From the NCBI GenBank assembly GCA_902465265.1, contig CABQMF010000063.1, positions 1-8,838 on the forward strand: a stretch of 8,838 nt of DNA, written 5' to 3'. This stretch comes from an uncultured Collinsella sp. (GTDB lineage: Bacteria > Actinomycetota > Coriobacteriia > Coriobacteriales > Coriobacteriaceae). This document shows positions 1-5,066 of the stretch, in pieces. Under the pieces are notes generated by a model. It made no database searches. It was not told where the DNA came from and worked only from the letters and a program-made list of their open reading frames with translations. The translations under genes and the position numbers were made by a program. Each line of letters begins with the position of its first letter. The first letter of the stretch is position 1.

Positions 1-332
1 TCGATCGCCATCGCGGCTTTGGGCGCGTGCGGCGCCTTGGGGTTCAGGGAGAGGCCCGATCCGTCGGCCGCGGGCACGATGCCGAAGGAGTCCTCGAGCC
101 GCACGAGAAGCGACATGAGGTCGCCCGCGGTCTCGACGCCGTAATCCTTGAGGGCGTTGACGGAAACGCCGAGCGCGGCGGAGATGGACTCGAGCAGCTC
201 GGGCTTGACGGCGCGGATGCCGCTCTCGTAATGGCGCACGGCCCCCTCGGTCAGGCCGACGGCCTCGGCCAGCTGCGCCTGCGTCATGCCGCGCGACTTG
301 CGGTAACGCCTTATGTTCTCGCCTACGGACAT
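1..332 (-). CDS. XRE-family HTH repressor (partial, C-terminus off the window edge)
   Basis: Reading leftward from the ATG at 332-330 gives an open frame of 110 residues that runs off base 1 without a stop. It begins MSVGENIRRYRKSRGMTQAQ and carries a standard Cro/C1-type helix-turn-helix over about residues 5-60: the MTQAQLAEAVGL turn, then TEGAVRHYESGIR as the recognition-helix region, then PELLESISAALGV. After the HTH comes a short helical tail (LMSLLVRLEDSFGIV) followed by a proline/alanine-rich stretch. A strong Shine-Dalgarno AGGAGGAGGG (336-345) precedes the start. The gene is divergent from the xis-int operon, the classic position for a phage or ICE immunity repressor. Three matched palindromes in the shared intergenic region are its probable operators. 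The role as repressor of xis/int is inferred from position; the DNA-binding fold is seen directly. No C-terminal peptidase domain can be judged because the gene is cut. Confidence 0.9.
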   Translation of the reverse strand, partial: MSVGENIRRYRKSRGMTQAQLAEAVGLTEGAVRHYESGIRAVKPELLESISAALGVSVNALKDYGVETAGDLMSLLVRLEDSFGIVPAADGSGLSLNPKAPHAPKAAMAI

Positions 333-363
333 GAGCCCTCCTCCTGGAATTACATACCAGCAC

Positions 364-392
364 ATCTTATCAGCGTACGCAAATGTACGCAA
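364..392 (-). promoter_or_regulatory. Candidate leftward promoter of the XRE repressor
   Basis: On the minus strand, TTGCGT (387-392) and TAAGAT (364-369) are separated by 17 bp. They match the sigma-70 consensus at 3/6 and 4/6 positions. Transcription would begin near 357 and give a leader of about 25 nt with the AGGAGG ribosome site. The spacer contains the first GTAC-N6-GTAC palindrome, so the repressor would probably control its own synthesis. Assigned by eye. Confidence 0.45.
373..390. promoter_or_regulatory. Operator-like palindrome O1 (GTAC-N6-GTAC)
   Basis: The sequence GCGTACGCAAATGTACGC has perfect 6-bp arms (GCGTAC/GTACGC) around a 6-bp AT-leaning core; the GTAC core pair is at 375-378 and 385-388. 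The half-sites are 10 bp apart, one helical turn, as expected for a dimeric HTH repressor. It occupies the spacer of the candidate leftward promoter. It is the most symmetric of three sites with the same layout. Confidence 0.7.
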
Positions 393-397
393 TTCTA

Positions 398-426
398 TTG
401 ACAGTACAGATATGTACGTTTACTCT
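398..426 (+). promoter_or_regulatory. Candidate rightward promoter of the xis-int operon
   Basis: A perfect -35 box TTGACA lies at 398-403. After a 17-bp spacer comes TACTCT (421-426), which keeps the key A2 and T6 of a -10 box but matches only 3/6. Transcription would start near 433, about 40 nt before the excisionase ATG. The spacer is filled by the second GTAC-N6-GTAC palindrome and the third lies just downstream of the start point, so the promoter should be tightly repressible. Confidence 0.5.
404..417. promoter_or_regulatory. Operator-like palindrome O2 (GTAC-N6-GTAC)
   Basis: GTACAGATATGTAC has GTAC half-sites 10 bp apart (404-407 and 414-417), with the symmetry extending one base inward (GTACA/TGTAC). 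It lies between the TTGACA and TACTCT boxes of the rightward promoter. Its centre is 29 bp from that of O1, so the two sites are on nearly opposite or slightly rotated faces of the helix. Confidence 0.65.
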
Positions 427-439
427 GAATCTGTGAACC

Positions 440-453
440 GTACGTATCCGTAC
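440..453. promoter_or_regulatory. Operator-like palindrome O3 (GTAC-N6-GTAC)
   Basis: GTACGTATCCGTAC repeats the same layout, with half-sites at 440-443 and 450-453 and symmetry extending to CGTACG/CGTACG when flanking bases are counted (439-454). It lies between the predicted rightward transcription start and the ribosome site of the excisionase gene. Its centre is 36 bp from that of O2. Bound repressor here could block initial elongation. Confidence 0.65.
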
Positions 454-472
454 GCCATTGATTGGAGGAGCC

Positions 473-676
473 ATGGACGAGAAGGTGGCGAAGACGCCGA
501 GGCCGCACATGCTGGACGCCGACGAGGTCGCGGAGCTGCTGAGGATCAAGAAAGGCAGCGCCTACGAGGTGATCAGGAAGATAAACGCCGAGCAGGAGGC
601 GCGCGGGCGCGTGGTCATCCGCGGGCGCGTTCGAAGCGACGTCTTCGACGCCCTGTACTTCCCGGAGGTGGACTGA
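473..676 (+). CDS. Excisionase-like small HTH protein
   Basis: This 67-residue protein has an acidic/basic N-terminal lead and then a MerR/Xis-type winged-helix core, LDADEVAELLRIKKGSAYEV (residues 14-33). A positively charged wing-like segment (RVVIRGRVRSDVFDALYF) follows. The layout matches the small HTH_17-type DNA-binding proteins encoded just before phage and ICE integrases, which act as directionality factors by bending DNA at att sites. I chose the ATG at 473 because GGAGGAG (464-470) lies directly upstream; a TTG at 458 would place that ribosome site inside the gene. The stop is followed after one base by the integrase ATG, so the two are translationally coupled. Excisionase function is inferred from size, fold and position. 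It could instead be an accessory regulator. Confidence 0.75.
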   Translation: MDEKVAKTPRPHMLDADEVAELLRIKKGSAYEVIRKINAEQEARGRVVIRGRVRSDVFDALYFPEVD

Positions 677-677
677 C

Positions 678-1748
678 ATGCCCGTGTACAAGGACGACGG
701 CAACGGCACGTTCTACGTGCAGTGCTACTACCGCGACGCCCGCGGCTCGAAGCGCCACAAGACGAAGCGCGGCTTCTCCTCCGAGGTGGAGGCCGCAGTG
801 TGGGAGAGCCAGTTCAAGAGCCTTAACGGCGGGGCCATGGACATGACGTTCTCCGAGTTCGTCGAGGTGTACGCCTCCGAGGTGAAGCCGCGCATACGCG
901 AGCACACGTGGATCACCAAGGAGTACATCATCAACGACAAGCTCGTGCCGTTCTTCGGGGACATGCGCATGTGCGACGTGAGGCCGATCGACGTCATCAG
1001 GTGGCAAAACGAGCTCACCGAGCACCGGGACGCCGACGGGAAGCCCTGGGCACCGACGTACCTGCGCACAGTGAACAACCAGCTCAACGCCATCTTCAAC
1101 CACGCCGAGCGCTACTACGGCCTCAGCGACAACCCGGTGCGCAGGGTCGACAAGATAGGCTCGAAGAAGGGCGGCGAGATGCAGTTCTGGACCAAGGACG
1201 AGTACCTGAGGTTCAGCGAGGCCGTCATGGACAAGCCTCTCTCATTCCACGCCTTCGAGCTGCTTTACTGGACGGGCATACGCTGCGGCGAGCTCCTGGC
1301 GCTCACGCCGTCCGACTTCATGCTGGAGAGCTCGCGGCTGCGCATCAACAAGTCGTACCAGAGCCTCAACGGCGTTGACACCGTGACCGACCCCAAGACG
1401 CCCAAGTCCGTGCGCACGATCGTCATGCCCGCCTTCCTGCGCGACGAGATGGCGGACTTCATCGAGATGCGCGACGACGTCGCCCCCGACGAGCGCCTGT
1501 TCGCCGTGACCAAGCACTTCCTGGCCCACGAGATGGAGCGCGGGTGCAAGGCGTCGGGCGTGAAGCGCATCCGCATACACGACATACGCCACAGCCATGT
1601 GAGCCTGCTGATAGAGATGGGCTTCTCCGCGCTGGCCATCGCCGAGCGCATGGGCCACGAGGCGGTGGACATCACCTACCGCTACGCGCACCTGTTCCCC
1701 ACGAAGCAGGACGAGATGGCCGCCGCGCTCGACGGGGCGAGGGGGTAA
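678..1748 (+). CDS. int: Tyrosine-family site-specific integrase
   Basis: This 356-residue protein has the full three-part layout of a phage/ICE integrase. Residues 1-50 form an AP2-like arm-binding domain (YVQCYYRDARGSKRHKTKRGF). About 55-150 is the SAM-like core-binding domain. About 165-345 is the catalytic domain. The catalytic residues are visible: R202 in TGIRCGELLAL, K240 in the DPKTPKSVRTI hairpin, H301 and R304 in HDIRHSHVSLL, H327 in MGHEA, and nucleophile Y336 in YRYAHLFP. Nothing is missing, so the enzyme should be active in integration and, with its partner, excision. The ribosome site GGAGG (664-668) lies within the end of the excisionase gene. Arg AGG and Ile ATA codons recur in this gene and the excisionase, unlike the Res gene further right where CGC and ATC dominate by eye. 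This suggests a different origin for the two blocks. The target site cannot be told from the window. Confidence 0.95.
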   Translation: MPVYKDDGNGTFYVQCYYRDARGSKRHKTKRGFSSEVEAAVWESQFKSLNGGAMDMTFSEFVEVYASEVKPRIREHTWITKEYIINDKLVPFFGDMRMCDVRPIDVIRWQNELTEHRDADGKPWAPTYLRTVNNQLNAIFNHAERYYGLSDNPVRRVDKIGSKKGGEMQFWTKDEYLRFSEAVMDKPLSFHAFELLYWTGIRCGELLALTPSDFMLESSRLRINKSYQSLNGVDTVTDPKTPKSVRTIVMPAFLRDEMADFIEMRDDVAPDERLFAVTKHFLAHEMERGCKASGVKRIRIHDIRHSHVSLLIEMGFSALAIAERMGHEAVDITYRYAHLFPTKQDEMAAALDGARG

Positions 1749-1753
1749 GAAGG

Positions 1754-2179
1754 ATGCCGTGCGAGAACAGCGCCCGCAAGCGCAGCAAGACGATGGCGTT
1801 CCGCTGCACGCCCGAGGAGCGCAAGCTCATATGCGAGATGGCAGCCTGGAGCGGCATGAACAGGCAGGACTACATCATCGCCAAGCTCACCGATACCCAG
1901 GTCGAGGTGAGGCCCTCCGTGAGCGTGCAGAAGGCACTGAGGGACTCGATGGCGGAATTGGCCAAGGAGGTGCGGCTGGCGGCCTCCTACGGCGAGCTGA
2001 GCGAGTCCCTGCAACAGAGAATTGAGCACGTGATGAGGTTCTTCCTAGCGCTCGGCGAGCCTGTTGACGCGCCGACGGAAGAGACATCGCCACGAACTAC
2101 GTTTTTGGAAGAGCCGGTTCCATCCGTCATCGATGCGGGTTCCGACACCGCAAGCATCTTCGAGATGGGACGCAGGTAG
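1754..2179 (+). CDS. Ribbon-helix-helix / mobilisation-accessory-like protein
   Basis: This 141-residue protein begins five bases after the integrase stop. A G-rich ribosome site (AGGGGG, 1740-1745) lies within the end of int, so it is the third gene of the xis-int operon. Residues 10-45 (KTMAFRCTPEERKLICEMA, then WSGMNRQDYIIAKL) look like a ribbon-helix-helix DNA-binding unit of the kind in MobC/relaxosome accessory proteins: a beta strand, a TPEER helix start, and a G-M-x-x-x-D-Y-I second helix. About residues 50-108 are predicted helical and may oligomerise. The last 35 residues are acidic, Pro/Ser/Thr-rich and probably disordered. An in-frame upstream extension exists but overlaps int and lacks a ribosome site. 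No relaxase is present here, so a mobilisation role is a family-level guess. It could equally be a regulator of the integration module. Confidence 0.7.
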   Translation: MPCENSARKRSKTMAFRCTPEERKLICEMAAWSGMNRQDYIIAKLTDTQVEVRPSVSVQKALRDSMAELAKEVRLAASYGELSESLQQRIEHVMRFFLALGEPVDAPTEETSPRTTFLEEPVPSVIDAGSDTASIFEMGRR

Positions 2180-2182
2180 GGC

Positions 2183-3886
2183 CTAGCGCCAGACCTCCAA
2201 CGCCTTGTCCGCAAGCCATTCGGCGCGATCGGCGATATCGCCCTCGTTCCAAGACTCCTTCTCTAGGGCGCCGGCCATGGTCGCAAGGCCGGCGGCGCAG
2301 AGGGCAAGGCCGTCCTTGTATCCCTTTCCCTGCTTCTTGGTGGGCCAATCGGCATCGCGGATGGAGGCGTTGAGCGAATGCGTGATGATGGCGAGGTTGC
2401 CGAGCGTGAGGAGCTTCCGGTCCCTTCGCGTGGCAGCCTCATCGTCGAGGGCTCCCCATTTGTTGCGCCACTTCTTGGGCATCATGTGCTCGAGGGTGTA
2501 CTGGTTGAATCCGAGCAGGGCTGTGCTGCTCATGCCTGGGCGAATGGCGCTTTCCAGCAGATAGAGGACGCCCTTGGACTGGAGGTTGTACAGACACGAT
2601 TCCTCGAATGCCGCTCGAACCTCGGCGTCGCCGGGCATGTATGTCGTCGCCTCGTCATTGGCTTCGAGAGCCTTCCTCAGCGCCTCCGCGTCCTTCACCT
2701 CGTTCAGGATCAGCGAGGTGAACAGCCTGTTGTAGTTCTTCGTGGTCGCCTGAACCAGCGTTCGGCGGATGATGTAGGTCTCAAGCAGGGCGAAGACCTC
2801 GGATTCCTCGCCCGAAGACTCCGCGTTCTTGCGAACGTAGAGCACGTACGGGATGAGCGTCGAGTTCTTGAGGCCGAATATGAGCACGTTCAGGCGCTCG
2901 ATGCCGGGGGCGGAGGGGATGTCCGCGTCGCAGTAGCCAGGGTCGAACGTGGACTCGAACGCCTCGGCATACGCCTTCATGTTGTCGAGAATCTCGACCT
3001 TGTCGCCGTTGCAGTACCTGCCGATGAAATCCTTGTAGGACTGGAAGAGGTTGGACGTGCGCGAATAGAAGAGCTTGTCCTCGGTCGTGACGCCACGCCT
3101 CTTGTCCTGGACCAGAATCTGGAGGAACGCGTCGAAGAAGAGGTCGACGAGCGTGCGCTTGATGCGCCCGGTAACGATCTCCTGCTCCCAATACTCCCTC
3201 TTCTCAGCCGTGGGCTCGAAGACGTCTTCCCAGCACTCCTTGAACGCCTGCTCGTTCTCGCGGTTGAAGAAGTAGTTCTTGAGGAGCTCCGCCGTCGTCA
3301 GGCGCACCCCGAGCGAGTTGATGGTGTCGAATATCTGCTGCTCGTCCTCGCCCTCGGTAAGGTCGATGCAGACGAACTGGACGTTCGACTTGATCGTGTT
3401 CCTGTCGACCCTCTCTGGGTCGATATTCTTGAGGAAGTAGTTGTAGGCGCGGATGATGGCCGAGGTGCCCTCGATGGGCTCGCAGTCCGTGGCGCTGACG
3501 ACCCTCTCGAAATCCTGCCGGTCGTACTTGCCGTGTCTTAGGGCGATTTGGCCGGTCTCCAGGACGAAATCTCGCTCAAACAAATTGTTGGTGCCGTTTT
3601 TTGCACAGAGTGCCTTGAAGAAGATGACCATGGTCGTGAGTCGCTGCTGGCCGTCGATGACGGTGCGAACCTCGGAGACCTCGGACCAGGTGTTGCCGGA
3701 GGAGGCCTGCTTCAGGATGATGGAGCCCAGGAAATAGGGCCGCTTCGAGGCCGTGACGAACTCCATGTCGCCGAGGAAACGCTCCCATTGCTCTTCTCCC
3801 CAGACGTACGCCCTTTGGTAAAAAGGTATTTCGAGCAGGCGCGATCCGTTGAACACGCCGCTTATCGTTGCTTTTCCTGCATCCAT
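2183..3886 (-). CDS. DUF262-DUF1524 (GmrSD-like) modification-dependent nuclease candidate
   Basis: This 567-residue protein joins two domains known from the GmrSD/BrxU/SspE group. The N-terminal DUF262 domain has a ParB-like NTPase fold and shows IPFYQRAYVW (20-29), the hallmark DGQQRLTT (78-85) and FDTINSLGVRLTTAEL (186-201). The C-terminal DUF1524 domain is a His-Me-finger (HNH) nuclease, with LEHMMPKKW around H467 and LGNLAIITHSLNASIRD with H503 and N506. Family members cut DNA carrying modified bases in an NTP-influenced manner; the modification recognised here cannot be read from sequence. The length is normal for the single-chain form and all signature motifs are intact. The ATG at 3886-3884 fits the family N-terminus but has only a poor ribosome site. 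The gene is last in the defence operon, 51 bp after DUF4238, and may also have its own promoter. It converges on the integration module with 3 bp between stop codons. Confidence 0.88.
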   Translation of the reverse strand: MDAGKATISGVFNGSRLLEIPFYQRAYVWGEEQWERFLGDMEFVTASKRPYFLGSIILKQASSGNTWSEVSEVRTVIDGQQRLTTMVIFFKALCAKNGTNNLFERDFVLETGQIALRHGKYDRQDFERVVSATDCEPIEGTSAIIRAYNYFLKNIDPERVDRNTIKSNVQFVCIDLTEGEDEQQIFDTINSLGVRLTTAELLKNYFFNRENEQAFKECWEDVFEPTAEKREYWEQEIVTGRIKRTLVDLFFDAFLQILVQDKRRGVTTEDKLFYSRTSNLFQSYKDFIGRYCNGDKVEILDNMKAYAEAFESTFDPGYCDADIPSAPGIERLNVLIFGLKNSTLIPYVLYVRKNAESSGEESEVFALLETYIIRRTLVQATTKNYNRLFTSLILNEVKDAEALRKALEANDEATTYMPGDAEVRAAFEESCLYNLQSKGVLYLLESAIRPGMSSTALLGFNQYTLEHMMPKKWRNKWGALDDEAATRRDRKLLTLGNLAIITHSLNASIRDADWPTKKQGKGYKDGLALCAAGLATMAGALEKESWNEGDIADRAEWLADKALEVWR

Positions 3887-3912
3887 CCTTAAAGCCCTAT
3901 CTATCCTTTGCG

Positions 3913-3941
3913 GTTATTGCTGGCGGGGTCAATTTTATCAA
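3913..3941 (-). promoter_or_regulatory. Candidate promoter of the DUF262-DUF1524 gene
   Basis: On the minus strand, TTGATA (3936-3941, 5/6 to consensus) and AATAAC (3913-3918, 4/6) are separated by 17 bp. They end about 27 bp before the start codon and overlap the last codons of the DUF4238 gene. If real, the nuclease can be expressed apart from the Mod-Res operon. Assigned by eye. Confidence 0.4.
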
Positions 3942-3956
3942 TACGCTGCTTGACCC
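3926..3956. repeat. 7-bp inverted repeat framing the -35 of the DUF262 promoter
   Basis: GGGTCAA (3926-3932) and TTGACCC (3950-3956) form a perfect 7-bp inverted repeat with a 17-nt centre. The dyad centre falls at 3941, on the edge of the candidate -35 box. No run of T follows on either strand, so an intrinsic terminator is unlikely. An operator or weak mRNA hairpin between the two genes is possible. Confidence 0.4.
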
Positions 3957-5065
3957 TTTAATGTTCCCGGTCCTTGCCGTCTTCTCCCCAGAAGGTGCTC
4001 GAAGATGATGCGCAGGTCCTCGTCATCGAGGTAGCCGCCCTCAAGGCAGCCGCGGTCGATGGCGTCGAGCATCGTCTGCTCCTTCTCCTTCGAGCGGTCG
4101 TAGATCACGGCGTCGAGGGATAGCTCCCTGCCGTCGCGCGTGAACATCTCGTGCATGAATTCGGCACTGTTCGCTTGACTCCAATCGCGTACCGCGTGCT
4201 CGAGCGGGCCGCTTCCCCTCGATATGGCGACATCCCAATGCTCGCAGTTAAGCAGAAGAAGTCGGTTCATGAACTCGACGCCCGAAAAACCGAGTCTCGC
4301 AAACGGCGGAAATAGAGGGTCATCTGAAAAGACCGCAGCATACTCACTGCTCAACGGCATATACGCGAGATGAAAATCGTACGAGTCGTCCTCGGGCCCG
4401 ATGATGAACATAGGCATCGACGTCGTAACGAACCCTGAGCCGACGGGTGCCCTAAGGATGGAGAAGCTCTTCTCAAAAAAAGCCTTTCGAATACGGTTAA
4501 CTGGCACAATATCATCGTTGGAGAAGAGCATGGTTGCGGCGGCGGCAAGCTCGACCACCGCTTGGGAATCCCCGCGCCAATCCGACCAATCGAGCAAGCC
4601 GGGCTCATAGGGTGTCAGATGAACGTTTCTGAGCAGCTCTTCGGCAGTCTCGCGTGACCATTTCTTGTCGACGCGCATACTGATAGGGTGCCGGACGATG
4701 ATATTTGCTGCCAGCTCGCAAACGGCGGCTTTCCCATCAGAATACCCTTCGTCTTCGCACTGGTCTTCTTTCTGGCGTTCCAAAAAGCGATCGTAAAGCG
4801 GCGCGATGCGGCTCTCGAGCTCAGATAGCTTAACCTCGATGAGGTTCTGCGCATAGAATCTGTCTGTCGCATCGCCTGTCGCATCGGCATGCTCGACCTC
4901 ATAAAGATCGCGCATGCTGCAAAGGTTCTCGCAATTCGTGCGGAAGAAGGAGCCCTTCTGTCTGCTGTAGGCATGAAGCTGCCCGGAGGAATCCGCGAAA
5001 TGGCGCAGGTAGAACCGCGGCACCCAGTGCTGCTTTCGCGTCATCTTTCCGGGCAGCTTCGACAT
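3938..5065 (-). CDS. DUF4238 family protein of unknown function, in a type III R-M operon
   Basis: This 375-residue protein opens with the DUF4238 signature KQHWVPRFYLRHFAD (residues 11-25). Further family-like stretches are ENLCSMRDLYEV (46-57), a helical FYAQNLIEVKLSELESRIAPLY (70-91) and a conserved-looking LAANIIVRHPISMR (118-131). A later strand/helix segment FMNRLLLLNCEHWDVA (265-280) follows. There is no signal peptide or membrane segment, so it is probably cytoplasmic. I know no established biochemical activity for the family. The start at 5065 is one base after the Res stop, with GAAGG (5072-5076) in the end of the Res gene as ribosome site; a second ATG (residue 8) is the alternative. 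The middle of the gene is much less GC-rich than Res (28/60 G+C at 4321-4380 against 47/60 at 6061-6120), so it was probably acquired separately. Its place between two restriction enzymes suggests a defence role; that is inference. Confidence 0.85.
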   Translation of the reverse strand: MSKLPGKMTRKQHWVPRFYLRHFADSSGQLHAYSRQKGSFFRTNCENLCSMRDLYEVEHADATGDATDRFYAQNLIEVKLSELESRIAPLYDRFLERQKEDQCEDEGYSDGKAAVCELAANIIVRHPISMRVDKKWSRETAEELLRNVHLTPYEPGLLDWSDWRGDSQAVVELAAAATMLFSNDDIVPVNRIRKAFFEKSFSILRAPVGSGFVTTSMPMFIIGPEDDSYDFHLAYMPLSSEYAAVFSDDPLFPPFARLGFSGVEFMNRLLLLNCEHWDVAISRGSGPLEHAVRDWSQANSAEFMHEMFTRDGRELSLDAVIYDRSKEKEQTMLDAIDRGCLEGGYLDDEDLRIIFEHLLGRRRQGPGTLKGQAAY

Positions 5066-5066
5066 C

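Noticed and set aside
27..401. A plus-strand open frame across the repressor gene and the switch region
   Set aside because: It runs antisense to a clear XRE HTH protein and through the promoters and operators; no domain seen.
458..472. TTG start giving a five-residue longer excisionase-like protein
   Set aside because: It would place the GGAGGAG ribosome site (464-470) inside the gene; the ATG at 473 is directly downstream of that site.
2130..2160. A tRNA-like T-arm (GGGTTCCGAC) that might mark an att site
   Set aside because: The flanking bases do not form the required 5-bp stem and no acceptor or anticodon arm is present; it lies within the RHH protein gene.
2378..3541. A 387-residue plus-strand open frame opposite the DUF262-DUF1524 gene
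   Set aside because: Low-complexity Leu/Glu/Val/Arg antisense product with no ribosome site; the DUF262 and DUF1524 motifs are on the minus strand.
3926..3956. Intrinsic terminator between DUF4238 and DUF262
   Set aside because: The 7-bp stem has a 17-nt loop and no T-run on either strand, so an operator or chance repeat is more likely.
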